Shown: one piece after another, positions 1 through 7,951 of the stretch
Layout: each line of letters begins with the position of its first letter
How positions within the stretch are numbered: the first letter of the stretch is position 1
From: an uncultured beta proteobacterium
Lineage (GTDB): Bacteria > Pseudomonadota > Gammaproteobacteria > Burkholderiales > Burkholderiaceae_B
DNA: 26,501 nucleotides
NCBI GenBank assembly: GCA_903929925.1
Contig: CAIYWO010000123.1
Span: 1-26,501, forward strand
Direction of reading: 5' to 3'
Notes under the pieces: generated by a model
Told to the model about the DNA's origin: nothing
Databases searched by the model: none
Seen by the model: only the letters and a program-made list of their open reading frames with translations
Position numbers and translations under genes: made by a program

Positions 1-458
1 GCGTATTCGGCGCGCTGTTTGCGCAAGATATCAACAGTGCGTTGCACTTCTGCTTCGCCCACAGTCGTTACTGCGCGCTTGATTTTCAGACCTGACAAGT
101 CAGGCACTGTTACGGCCGGATACACCTCAAAGGTCGCGAAAAATGCCAAGGTGCCCTCTGGCGTGCCTTCGGTCTTTGGCTCGAGCTTAGGTGCGCCAGC
201 AATACGCAGGCCAGCTGCTTCGATCGCTTTTTCGAAAGCTTGACCGACCTTGTCGTTGATCGCGTCGTAGCGAATGCCAGGAGCGTGTGTACGCTCAAGC
301 ATTGCCATCGGCACTTTGCCGGGACGGAAACCAGGTGCCTTCGCGGTACGCGCTGCGCGCTTGAGTTCAGCTTGAACAGCTGTTTCGACGTCGGCCAACA
401 AGACCGAGAGTTCTATGCGGCGCTCGAGGCCGGAGAGGGTTTCAACCACAGGTTGCAT
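1..458 (-). CDS. tig: Trigger factor, 5' part (runs off the left edge)
   Basis: Ribosome-bound chaperone that meets nascent chains at the exit tunnel. Read on the minus strand from the ATG at 458-456, the frame stays open to the window edge and gives 152 residues plus a partial codon. The protein begins MQPVVETLSGLERRIELSV and carries the ribosome-docking signature GFRPGKVP at residues 43-50, the place expected in the family. What is visible covers the N-terminal ribosome-binding domain (about 1-115) and the lead into the PPIase domain; the rest of the PPIase and C-terminal arms lie outside. The start is chosen because it gives the canonical N-terminus; the upstream Shine-Dalgarno is weak. 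A tRNA-Leu gene lies 64 bp upstream on the same strand, so the two may share a transcript. No frame damage seen. Confidence 0.95.
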   Translation of the reverse strand, partial: MQPVVETLSGLERRIELSVLLADVETAVQAELKRAARTAKAPGFRPGKVPMAMLERTHAPGIRYDAINDKVGQAFEKAIEAAGLRIAGAPKLEPKTEGTPEGTLAFFATFEVYPAVTVPDLSGLKIKRAVTTVGEAEVQRTVDILRKQRAEY

Positions 459-522
459 GAAAATCTACCAAACAAAGAGGACGGATAGCGCGATACAGCC
501 CGCGCCGGATAAAAAAACGGGG

Positions 523-609
523 TGGTGCGAAGGGCGGGACTCGAACCCGCACACCTGTTACGGCGTCAGGACCTAAACCTGGTGCGTCTACCAATTTCGC
601 CACCTTCGC
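523..609 (-). tRNA. tRNA-Leu, anticodon UAG
   Basis: An 87-nt class II tRNA folds on the minus strand. The acceptor GCGAAGG (609-603) pairs with CCTTCGC (533-527), followed by discriminator A and an encoded CCA (525-523). The D arm has the usual GCG/CGC stem with a GG in the loop, the T arm is GCGGG/CCCGC around TTCGAGT, and there is a long variable arm as in tRNA-Leu. The anticodon loop TTTAGGT places the anticodon UAG at 575-573, reading CUN leucine codons. The outermost anticodon-stem pair (27-43) is a C-A mismatch. A run of seven T on the transcribed strand (517-511) follows the CCA after five bases, without a separate hairpin, and could end some transcripts before tig. Confidence 0.96.
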
Positions 610-620
610 AGTAGCCGAGC

Positions 621-649
621 ATTGTAGCGCACACCGGACGGGTTTTCCG
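621..649 (-). promoter_or_regulatory. Probable promoter of tRNA-Leu (and perhaps tig)
   Basis: On the minus strand TACAAT (626-621) matches five of six bases of the sigma-70 -10 box. It lies 11 bases before the tRNA 5' end, leaving a very short leader. The stretch after it (GCTCGGC) is GC-rich, as in promoters of stable RNAs under stringent control. No good -35 box is seen; the best-placed hexamer at 17-bp spacing is CGGAAA (649-644). The -10 call is read directly from the sequence; the stringent-control idea is inference. Confidence 0.5.
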
Positions 650-678
650 TTCCCACTGGGCAGGCAACTGGTTAAAAT
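650..678 (+). promoter_or_regulatory. Probable dapC promoter
   Basis: TTCCCA (650-655, four of six bases of the -35 consensus) and TAAAAT (673-678, five of six of the -10 consensus) are separated by exactly 17 bp. The predicted start of transcription, about seven bases after the -10 box, falls on or next to the dapC start codon at 685. There is no Shine-Dalgarno between the -10 box and the ATG, so the transcript may be leaderless. The -35 box overlaps the region upstream of the divergent tRNA-Leu promoter. Confidence 0.5.
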
Positions 679-684
679 ACGCGG

Positions 685-1899
685 ATGAACCCACGCCTTG
701 ACAAATTACAGCCCTATCCCTTCGAAAAACTTCGCGCCCTGCTGGCGCAGGCGGGCCCTTTGCCCGAGGGGATACGCCCTATTAACCTCTCGATTGGTGA
801 GCCTAAGCACGCTGCGCCCGAATGCGTCAAACAGGCCATCATTGGCGGCCTAGCGGGACTATCAGCGTACCCACCGACCAAAGGGGATCCCGCCCTACGA
901 CAGGCGATTTCGGGCTGGCTCGCGCGCCGCTATGGCATCCCTGCCCCAGATCCTGAAACGCAAATACTCCCGGCCCTGGGCTCACGCGAGGCATTATTTG
1001 CTTTCGGCCAAGTAGTCCTTGACTCGACGGCAGACGGGCTGGTTGTTTGTCCCAACCCCTTCTATCAGATCTATGAGGGTGCAGCACTGCTCGGTGGGGC
1101 CACGCCTTTTTACGTAAATTCCGATCCAAGCAAGAATTTCCGCTGCGATTGGGCCAGTGTCCCCGCTGAAGTCTGGAAGCGCACCCAACTGCTGTTTGTC
1201 TGTTCGCCTGGCAACCCAGCGGGCGACGTGATGCCGCTGTCGGACTGGAAACTCCTGTTCGAACTGTCAGACCACTACGGCTTTGTCATCGCCTCCGATG
1301 AGTGCTACTCCGAAATCTACCTGAACGAGGCCTCTCCACCCCTGGGCGGAATGCAAGCTGCGTATCAACTCGGACGTACAGACTATAAAAATCTGATGTG
1401 TTTCTCGAGTCTATCCAAGCGCTCAAATGTCCCCGGCATGCGTTCGGGTTTTGTAGCGGGCGACGCACATCTCATCGCCAAGTTCCTGTTGTATCGCACG
1501 TACCACGGCAGCGCCCTGTCTCCCGTTGTATCGACAGCGAGCATTGCTGCCTGGAACGATGAGGCACACGTCATCGACAACCGCCAACAGTACCGAGCAA
1601 AATTTGATGCTGTGCTGCCCATCTTGCAGCCTGTGCTCGATGTCAAAAGACCGGACGCGTCTTTTTATTTATGGGCTGGTACGCCGGGACCCGACCCAGA
1701 GTTTGTCCGAGACCTGCTGGCACAGACCGCAGTCACTGTCTTACCCGGTAGTTACGTCGGCCGTACAGTCGATGGCGTTAACCCAGGACAGAATCGTATC
1801 CGTATCGCACTGGTTGCGCCGCTGGCAGATTGCGTTGAAGCCGCCCATCGCATTGCTGGCTTTGTACAGAAGAATTTCAGTAAAGGGGCTCAACGCTAA
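685..1899 (+). CDS. dapC: Succinyldiaminopimelate transaminase DapC
   Basis: PLP enzyme of the succinylase branch of diaminopimelate/lysine synthesis; it aminates N-succinyl-2-amino-6-ketopimelate using glutamate. The 404-residue protein is a class I/II (fold type I) aminotransferase of normal length. Visible features are the substrate/PLP region NLSIGEP (34-40), SPGNPAG (174-180), the cofactor aspartate in ASDECYSEIY (Asp205), the Schiff-base lysine in SSLSKRSNVPG (Lys245), and a C-terminal arginine segment RIRIAL for the substrate carboxylate. The neighbour dapD, 59 bp downstream, makes the preceding pathway intermediate, which supports DapC over a general aspartate aminotransferase. The ATG at 685 is the first start and gives the expected N-terminus, but has no Shine-Dalgarno. 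A generic aminotransferase role cannot be excluded by sequence alone. Confidence 0.93.
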   Translation: MNPRLDKLQPYPFEKLRALLAQAGPLPEGIRPINLSIGEPKHAAPECVKQAIIGGLAGLSAYPPTKGDPALRQAISGWLARRYGIPAPDPETQILPALGSREALFAFGQVVLDSTADGLVVCPNPFYQIYEGAALLGGATPFYVNSDPSKNFRCDWASVPAEVWKRTQLLFVCSPGNPAGDVMPLSDWKLLFELSDHYGFVIASDECYSEIYLNEASPPLGGMQAAYQLGRTDYKNLMCFSSLSKRSNVPGMRSGFVAGDAHLIAKFLLYRTYHGSALSPVVSTASIAAWNDEAHVIDNRQQYRAKFDAVLPILQPVLDVKRPDASFYLWAGTPGPDPEFVRDLLAQTAVTVLPGSYVGRTVDGVNPGQNRIRIALVAPLADCVEAAHRIAGFVQKNFSKGAQR

Positions 1900-1908
1900 G
1901 ACGCGCAT

Positions 1909-1949
1909 CCCCTTATATTTTTTGCTTTCATTTCTCTTTCTTTTTATTC
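1909..1949 (+). other. Pyrimidine-rich tract upstream of dapD
   Basis: The 59-bp dapC-dapD gap is nearly all pyrimidine on the coding strand: about 41 bases made almost only of T and C with a few scattered A and G. It ends in an AGGA Shine-Dalgarno (1950-1953) five bases before the dapD ATG. There is no hairpin, so this is not an intrinsic terminator. A U/C-rich leader is a plausible S1-protein binding site that would aid initiation; this role is inference. A TATATT within it (1914-1919) could act as an internal -10 box, without a clear -35. Confidence 0.4.
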
Positions 1950-1958
1950 AGGATTGTC

Positions 1959-2780
1959 ATGACGACCGATTTGCAAAACACCATCGAGCAGGGTTGGGAA
2001 AACCGTGCGAACCTTTCGCCTTCCGCTGCCGACGCTGCCGTGCGTGAAGCGGTTGAACACACGATTCACGCTCTGGATGCAGGTAGCCTGCGAGTGGCCG
2101 AAAAAATTAACGGCGATTGGGCTGTGCACCAATGGATCAAAAAAGCCGTGCTCTTATCGTTCCGTTTGTACGACAACGGCGTGATGGGACAAAAGCCTGT
2201 GCAGTTTTATGACAAGGTGCCACTTAAGTTTGGCGACTTTAGCGAAGCGGACTTCAAAGCGGGTGGTTACCGCGTTGTGCCTCCCGCGGTCGCACGTCGT
2301 GGTGCGTACATCGCGCGCAACGTCGTGCTGATGCCCTCTTATGTCAACATCGGCGCCTATGTCGATGAAGGCACGATGGTAGACACCTGGGCAACTGTTG
2401 GCTCTTGCGCACAAATTGGTAAAAATGTGCACTTGTCCGGCGGTGTTGGTATTGGTGGCGTGCTCGAGCCGCTGCAAGCCAACCCAACCATCATCGAAGA
2501 CAACTGCTTCATCGGCGCACGTTCCGAAGTCGTAGAGGGCGTGATCGTCGAAGAGAACTCGGTGTTGGCGATGGGCGTTTTCCTGTCACAAAGCACACGC
2601 ATTTACGATCGCGAGACCAAAGAAATTCATTACGGTCGCGTGCCCTCCGGTTCCGTTGTGGTGCCAGGTTCTTTGCCAGCAGCCGACGGCTCGCACAGCC
2701 TGAACTGCGCAATCATTGTTAAGCGTGTCGATGCGCAGACCCGCGCCAAGACCAGCATCAACGACCTCCTGAGAGCCTGA
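1959..2780 (+). CDS. dapD: 2,3,4,5-tetrahydropyridine-2,6-dicarboxylate N-succinyltransferase DapD
   Basis: Transfers succinyl from succinyl-CoA to tetrahydrodipicolinate, committing the intermediate to the succinylase route for diaminopimelate and lysine. At 273 residues it matches the family (about 274). The N-terminal helical domain (about 1-100) is followed by a left-handed beta-helix (about 105-210) made of hexapeptide repeats, visible as runs such as SYVNIGAYVDEGTMVDTWA and IGKNVHLSGGVGIGGV; the active enzyme is a trimer. The C-terminus (PGSLPAADGSHSLNCAIIVK) is typical. AGGA five bases before the ATG supports the start. Its stop TGA shares one base with the prmB ATG (TGATG), implying translational coupling. 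The partner dapE, which removes the succinyl group later, is not next to it here. Confidence 0.96.
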   Translation: MTTDLQNTIEQGWENRANLSPSAADAAVREAVEHTIHALDAGSLRVAEKINGDWAVHQWIKKAVLLSFRLYDNGVMGQKPVQFYDKVPLKFGDFSEADFKAGGYRVVPPAVARRGAYIARNVVLMPSYVNIGAYVDEGTMVDTWATVGSCAQIGKNVHLSGGVGIGGVLEPLQANPTIIEDNCFIGARSEVVEGVIVEENSVLAMGVFLSQSTRIYDRETKEIHYGRVPSGSVVVPGSLPAADGSHSLNCAIIVKRVDAQTRAKTSINDLLRA

Positions 2781-3676
2781 TGCAGCAATCCCGGGATGCC
2801 TTGAGCAGCGTACGCGATTTAATTCGCTACGGTGTCTCACGCTTTAACGAAGCCAAACTGTTCTTTGGTCATGGCTCGGACAACGCGTGGGATGAAGCGG
2901 TTTATCTGGTGTTGTTCGCCCTACATCTACCACCAGATCAACTCGAGCCATTCATGGATGCCCGGGTCTTGCCACAAGAGCGCGAACGTGCGCTCTCATT
3001 AATCGATCTGCGTTGTGAGCAGCGCCTACCCGCGCCTTACCTTACGCACGAAGCATGGTTGCAAGGGTTTCGCTTTCATGTTGATCAACGCGTCATTGTG
3101 CCGCGTTCGCCCATCGCCGAACTCTTGATGAATCAACTCAGTCCCTGGATCGGCGATCCTTACGAGGTTACAGGCATTCTTGATCTCTGCACGGGCTCAG
3201 GTTGTTTGGCCATCATCGCCGCACATCAGTTTCCTGAAGCCTTTGTTGATGCCACGGATATTTCACGTGACGCCCTGGATGTCGCTGCAATCAACGTGAC
3301 CCAACATGGCATGGACGATAGACTGAACCTGCACCATGGCAGCCTCTATGACCCGCTGCCCGTTGCGGCGCGCTACGACCTGATCATCAGCAACCCGCCT
3401 TACGTCAATACGACCTCGATGGGCAAGTTGCCGGCAGAGTACCGTCATGAACCGCGTCTCGCCTTAGCGGGAGGGGATGACGGCATGGACATCGTTCGCA
3501 CTATCCTTGAACAAGCTCCGGCGCACCTCAGTGACGAAGGTCTTCTGGTGATTGAGATCGGACATGAGCGCGCATTCTTTGAAGCGGCTTTTCCGGAGCT
3601 AGAGCCGATGTGGCTCGACACGGCAGAAGCCTCAGGTCAGATTCTCTTGCTTAGCCGCGGACAACTTCAGTCGTGA
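2780..3676 (+). CDS. prmB: Ribosomal protein uL3 glutamine N5-methyltransferase PrmB
   Basis: SAM-dependent enzyme that methylates a glutamine of large-subunit protein uL3 during ribosome assembly. The 298-residue protein has the PrmB/PrmC layout: an N-terminal helical substrate domain (about 1-90), then a Rossmann methyltransferase with the SAM motif DLCTGSGCLAI (135-145) and the catalytic NPPY (205-208). The N-terminal sequence with HGSDNAWDEA and the length fit PrmB better than the release-factor methylase PrmC. The start is set by the TGATG junction with dapD. The stop overlaps the next gene's GTG start (GTGA, 3673-3676), so dapD, prmB and the ABC-F gene look translationally coupled. Confidence 0.93.
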   Translation: MQQSRDALSSVRDLIRYGVSRFNEAKLFFGHGSDNAWDEAVYLVLFALHLPPDQLEPFMDARVLPQERERALSLIDLRCEQRLPAPYLTHEAWLQGFRFHVDQRVIVPRSPIAELLMNQLSPWIGDPYEVTGILDLCTGSGCLAIIAAHQFPEAFVDATDISRDALDVAAINVTQHGMDDRLNLHHGSLYDPLPVAARYDLIISNPPYVNTTSMGKLPAEYRHEPRLALAGGDDGMDIVRTILEQAPAHLSDEGLLVIEIGHERAFFEAAFPELEPMWLDTAEASGQILLLSRGQLQS

Positions 3677-5676
3677 TTCGCGCGTCTGGCTTGACGGTGC
3701 GACGCGGCACTAAAGTTCTCCTGGACCAAACTGAGTTTGTCGTCCATCCCGGTGAGCGTGTTGGCTTCGTTGGAAAAAACGGCGCAGGTAAATCCACCCT
3801 ATTCGCGTTACTACAGCACGAACTCGATGCAGATGCAGGCAGCCTAGACGTACCCTCTGGCTGGCGTATCGCCAGCGTGAGACAAGAGATCGCCTCAACC
3901 ACAGATGCTGCACGCGAGTTTGTCATCGACGGGGATACACACCTACGGTCACTTCAGGCTGCGCGTGCGGCGATTAACGCAGAGCTCGAGCAACATCCCG
4001 CTCGCATTGATGCCTTCGGCGCAAAAATCGCAGAGCTTGAAGCAGAGTTGATTGAGGCTGACGCCTGGACGGCAGCCTCCCGTGCAGAACAGCTTCTAGC
4101 CGGCCTTGGGTTTACCCCAGCGCAATGGGAACAGCCCGTCGATAGTTTCTCAGGCGGCTGGCGCATGCGCCTGGCACTCGCTCGGGCTCTGATGGCACCA
4201 TCAGAGCTTCTGCTACTGGATGAACCGACCAACCACCTCGACCTCGATGCGATGCTTTGGCTTGAACGGTGGCTTGGCGCTTACCAGGGCACGGTCCTCC
4301 TCATCTCTCACGATACCGAATTCCTGGATGCGGTTGCTCAAACGATTTTGCACTTCGACCAAGGCAAACTCAACCGCTACAAAGGCGGCTATCAGGACTT
4401 TGTGTTGCAACGCGCTGAACGCTTACGCCAAACAACCATTGCATATGAACGCCAAACGCGCGAAACCGCGCGGCTACAAGGCTTTATCGACCGCTTTAAA
4501 GCGAAGGCTTCCAAAGCGAAGCAAGCGCAAAGTCGGGTCAAAGCGCTCGCAAGAATGGAGCAGCTCGCACCCATACACGCTGAATCGGGCATCGATATTC
4601 GCATCCCCTCCCCAGATGAGATGCCGGATCCACTTCTGGTACTCGATGATATGCAAGCCGGATACACAGACGACTCGGGCGCGCATATTCCCATCTTACG
4701 TAACGTCAAACTCATGGTCCGCGGCGGTGATCGCATCGGAATCCTGGGTGTCAATGGCGCCGGCAAAAGTACGCTCGTCAAAACACTGGCCGGCGAATTA
4801 GAGGTTCAAGCAGGAAGTCGAAAGGCCTCGCGCGGGCTTGAAGTTGGGTATTTCGCACAACACCAGCTAGACATGTTGGATCTGGATAGCAGCCCACTGC
4901 AGCATCTCGCACGACTCGCCCCCCAGACCCGCGAGCAGGAACTCCGTAACTATCTAGGAGGCTTCGGTTTTGGTGGCGATCGCGTGATGGATAAAGTTGA
5001 GCCGATGTCTGGCGGAGAAAAAGCACGACTTGCCCTATCGCTGATCGTCTGGCAAAAACCGAATCTGCTACTCCTTGACGAACCAAGCAACCACCTCGAT
5101 GTCGAGACACGCGAGGCGTTAACCACTGCGCTCGCAGAGTTCGGTGGCAGTATGTTGTTGGTTTCGCATGATCGACACTTACTGCGCACAACCGTCGACA
5201 GTTTTTGGATTGTTGCCGATGGCGGCGTGCAAGAGTTTGACGGCGATCTCGAAGACTATCGTGACTGGCTTGCCCAACACCAAGCCAATGCACGCAAGCA
5301 AGACGCTCTTGCGCGAGAAGCAAATAAGCCAACTACGCACGGGGCCTCGGTCGTACCAGATACCACAGCCAATGTGGGCGATCGCAAGAATCAAAAAAGA
5401 GAACAAGCGCAAGAGCGCCAGCGGCTAGCGCAATTACGCAAACCCATTGAAAACAAACTGAAAGCTGTTGAAAGAGAACTCGAGCAAACACAGAGTCAAG
5501 TCCATACACTCGACGAACGTATTGCCGACCCAGATTTATATAGCGATACCCGCCGACAAGAGCGCATGGACACGCTAGCGAAGCACGGCGAGCTTACAAA
5601 GCTCGCCACGCAGCTAGAAGATCGCTGGTTAAGTTTGCAAGAAGAGCTTGAGCAGCTAGACGCTAGCTCTGAATAA
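3673..5676 (+). CDS. yheS: ABC-F ribosome-associated ATPase, YheS type
   Basis: Soluble protein with two ABC ATPase cassettes and no membrane part, of the ABC-F family that binds the ribosomal E site and affects peptide-bond formation. In 667 residues it shows cassette 1 with Walker A GKNGAGKST (34-42), signature SGGWRMRL (160-167) and Walker B LLLLDEPTNHLD (179-190). A basic, Lys-rich linker that contacts P-site tRNA follows (about 240-300, FKAKASKAKQAQSR). Cassette 2 has Walker A GVNGAGKST (359-367), signature SGGEKARL (446-453) and Walker B LLLLDEPSNHLD (465-476), where the usual Thr is Ser. A charged coiled-coil tail covers about 555-667. Sequence and length match E. coli YheS more closely than EttA or Uup. 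The GTG start overlaps the prmB stop. The 3' end overlaps the convergent uvrD gene by 14 bp. Confidence 0.9.
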   Translation: MIRASGLTVRRGTKVLLDQTEFVVHPGERVGFVGKNGAGKSTLFALLQHELDADAGSLDVPSGWRIASVRQEIASTTDAAREFVIDGDTHLRSLQAARAAINAELEQHPARIDAFGAKIAELEAELIEADAWTAASRAEQLLAGLGFTPAQWEQPVDSFSGGWRMRLALARALMAPSELLLLDEPTNHLDLDAMLWLERWLGAYQGTVLLISHDTEFLDAVAQTILHFDQGKLNRYKGGYQDFVLQRAERLRQTTIAYERQTRETARLQGFIDRFKAKASKAKQAQSRVKALARMEQLAPIHAESGIDIRIPSPDEMPDPLLVLDDMQAGYTDDSGAHIPILRNVKLMVRGGDRIGILGVNGAGKSTLVKTLAGELEVQAGSRKASRGLEVGYFAQHQLDMLDLDSSPLQHLARLAPQTREQELRNYLGGFGFGGDRVMDKVEPMSGGEKARLALSLIVWQKPNLLLLDEPSNHLDVETREALTTALAEFGGSMLLVSHDRHLLRTTVDSFWIVADGGVQEFDGDLEDYRDWLAQHQANARKQDALAREANKPTTHGASVVPDTTANVGDRKNQKREQAQERQRLAQLRKPIENKLKAVERELEQTQSQVHTLDERIADPDLYSDTRRQERMDTLAKHGELTKLATQLEDRWLSLQEELEQLDASSE

Positions 5677-7951
5677 TATCGAGTTTGGCTATGCCAAGGG
5701 CTAAGGTTTTTGCCCCAACATCTCGAAACTGAATTTGCGCCTGGGCGTCAATACCACTGCCTGACAAACCAATAATCGTGCCCTCACCAAAGCGCGCGTG
5801 CCGCACGCCTTGGCCGACGCGGAACTGCTGCGATCCAACGGTCACACCGCTGGAAACGCTGCGCGGCGCTACAGGGGCAGCGCTCGATTTTGGGATCCTT
5901 GCGTACGGATCAAAACCGCCCCCGCTGCTCTTCCATCGTGGTTCAGAATCACTCAAACCCTGCTTGGGTGTCAACCACTTCAAATGCTCGTCAGGTATTT
6001 CAGATAGGAAGCGTGAGCGCATCGCATAGCGCGTCTGGCCATGCAACATCCGACTCTGCGCCAAGCTAAAGTACAGACGCTCCCTCGCACGCGTGATCGC
6101 CACGTACATAAGTCGACGCTCTTCCTCGAGCCCTGCTTGCTCAAGGATACTGTTTTCGTGGGGAAACAAGCCCTCTTCGATACCGGTAATAAACACCGCA
6201 TCAAACTCAAGACCTTTCGCGGCATGTACCGTCATCAACTGGACAGCGTCTTGGCCGGCTTGTGCCTGATTGTCTCCCGCCTCAAGTGCCGCATGCGACA
6301 AGAAGGCCATCAAGGGCGATAAACCGTCAAAGCCTACACGCAGAGCATCGGACTCCGCTGACGCCGCGTTATCCCCCGCTGCAGGCGCTTGCAGTGCGAT
6401 ACCGGCTGGCAAGCCATCAAGGTTCGCCTCAGAAACAAAGGCGGCCGCAGCCGTAATAAGCTCTTTTAAGTTTTCGATGCGATCCGCACCTTCACGATCT
6501 TGTTGATAGTGCGCAATTAAGCCGCTTTGATCAATCACATGCTCGACCATTTCTGGCAATGGCAGTTCACGCGTCTCAGCAGCGAGGCGTTGGATCATGG
6601 TCGCAAATTGGGCAAGATTTGAACCGCCCTTACCTGGCACCCGAGCCACAGCAGACGCAAGGCTCGTGTCATACGCGCGCGCTTGATCACCCAACAACTC
6701 AAGCGTACGCGCACCAATCCCGCGAGGTGGAAAGTTTACGACCCGCATCCAAGAGGTGTCGTCATCCGCATTCGCCATCAAGCGCAAGTATGCCAAAGCG
6801 TGCTTGACCTCCTGACGCTCAAAGAATCGCAAGCCACCATAAACCTTGTACGCAATGCCAGAAGAAAACAGCGCGTGTTCAATCACCCGTGACTGCGCGT
6901 TACTGCGATAAAGCACTGCAATCTGACTGCGATCTCGTCCATCCGAGATCAGTCCACGCACTTCGTCGACCAACCACTGTGCTTCAAGCAAGTCAGTCGG
7001 TTGCTCCACCACGCGAATCTGTTCACCCTCGCCTTGCTCCGTCCACAAGTTCTTGCCGAGACGACCGTTGTTATGGCTAATCAGTGCATTAGCGGAATCA
7101 AGAATATGACCAAACGAGCGGTAGTTCTGCTCAAGCCGGATCACAGTTCCGCGCGCATAGTCGCGTTCGAAGTCAGCCATATTGCCAACGTTCGCGCCAC
7201 GAAACGCATAGATGGACTGATCGTCATCCCCTACCGCAAACAAACTTGCGCCACCGCCCGCTAAAAGCGTTAGCCACTTGTACTGCAGCGTGTTGGTATC
7301 TTGAAACTCATCTACGAGCACATGCCTGAAGCGGCGCTGATAATGACTGCGGATGGGTTCGTTACGCGCCAAGAGCTCATAGGCGCGCAGTAGCAGCTCA
7401 GGGAAATCCACCACACCTTCGCGCTGACACTGCGTTTCGTAGAGCGTATAGATCTCAATTAAGCGCCGCCGGAAGCTATCGTGGGCCTCGACATCGCCAG
7501 GGCGCAAGCCATCTTCTTTCGCCCCGTTAATAAAACGTTGCACGTCGCGCGCGGGATACTTCTCGTCATCGATGCCGTTCGCCTTAAGCAGTCGCTTAAT
7601 GGCCGCGAGCTGGTCGGCCGTATCAAGAATCTGAAACGCTTGAGGTAGGCCGGCATCGCGGTGATGTGCACGCAACATGCGATTGCACAGACCATGAAAG
7701 GTGCCAATCCACAACCCACGGGTATCGATCGGTAAGATGGAAGACACGCGCGCCACCATCTCGCGCGCAGCCTTATTGGTAAACGTGACGGCGAGGATCC
7801 CTAGAGGGCTCACTTGGCCCGTCTGGATCAGCCACGCCATGCGCGTGGTGAGTACCCGGGTTTTGCCGCTTCCTGCACCTGCCAGCACGAGTGCGTGCTG
7901 CGCAGGTAGAGTGACCGCCTCGCGCTGTGGCGCGTTAAGCTTGTCGATCAT
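5663..7951 (-). CDS. uvrD: ATP-dependent DNA helicase UvrD (helicase II)
   Basis: Superfamily 1A 3'-5' helicase that displaces excised DNA in nucleotide excision repair and mismatch repair. The 762-residue protein carries Walker A GAGSGKT (25-31), TFTNKAA (56-62), motif II VDEFQDTN (213-220), motif III GDDDQSIYAFRGA (241-253), LEQNYRS (273-279), motif V TVHAAKGLEFD (574-584) and motif VI YVAITRARERL (616-626). The C-terminal tail with VRHARFGEGTI is the UvrD-specific Tudor-like domain that contacts RNA polymerase, separating it from Rep and PcrA relatives. It is about 40 residues longer than E. coli UvrD (720), much of it an Ala-rich insertion near 515-545. The ATG overlaps the stop of the upstream desaturase gene (ATGA), so the two are probably one operon. 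It converges with the ABC-F gene, overlapping it by 14 bp, with no terminator visible. Confidence 0.96.
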   Translation of the reverse strand: MIDKLNAPQREAVTLPAQHALVLAGAGSGKTRVLTTRMAWLIQTGQVSPLGILAVTFTNKAAREMVARVSSILPIDTRGLWIGTFHGLCNRMLRAHHRDAGLPQAFQILDTADQLAAIKRLLKANGIDDEKYPARDVQRFINGAKEDGLRPGDVEAHDSFRRRLIEIYTLYETQCQREGVVDFPELLLRAYELLARNEPIRSHYQRRFRHVLVDEFQDTNTLQYKWLTLLAGGGASLFAVGDDDQSIYAFRGANVGNMADFERDYARGTVIRLEQNYRSFGHILDSANALISHNNGRLGKNLWTEQGEGEQIRVVEQPTDLLEAQWLVDEVRGLISDGRDRSQIAVLYRSNAQSRVIEHALFSSGIAYKVYGGLRFFERQEVKHALAYLRLMANADDDTSWMRVVNFPPRGIGARTLELLGDQARAYDTSLASAVARVPGKGGSNLAQFATMIQRLAAETRELPLPEMVEHVIDQSGLIAHYQQDREGADRIENLKELITAAAAFVSEANLDGLPAGIALQAPAAGDNAASAESDALRVGFDGLSPLMAFLSHAALEAGDNQAQAGQDAVQLMTVHAAKGLEFDAVFITGIEEGLFPHENSILEQAGLEEERRLMYVAITRARERLYFSLAQSRMLHGQTRYAMRSRFLSEIPDEHLKWLTPKQGLSDSEPRWKSSGGGFDPYARIPKSSAAPVAPRSVSSGVTVGSQQFRVGQGVRHARFGEGTIIGLSGSGIDAQAQIQFRDVGAKTLALGIAKLDIIQS

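Noticed and set aside
19..488. Short plus-strand open frames at the left edge
   Set aside because: They are opposite tig, whose minus-strand translation gives an unmistakable trigger factor.
1526..2047. 173-codon plus-strand open frame bridging dapC and dapD
   Set aside because: It is an out-of-frame reading of two well-supported genes, without any conserved segment.
4778..5332. 184-codon minus-strand open frame opposite the ABC-F gene
   Set aside because: It lies opposite the second ATPase cassette, whose motifs are intact; the product is Arg/Cys-rich noise.
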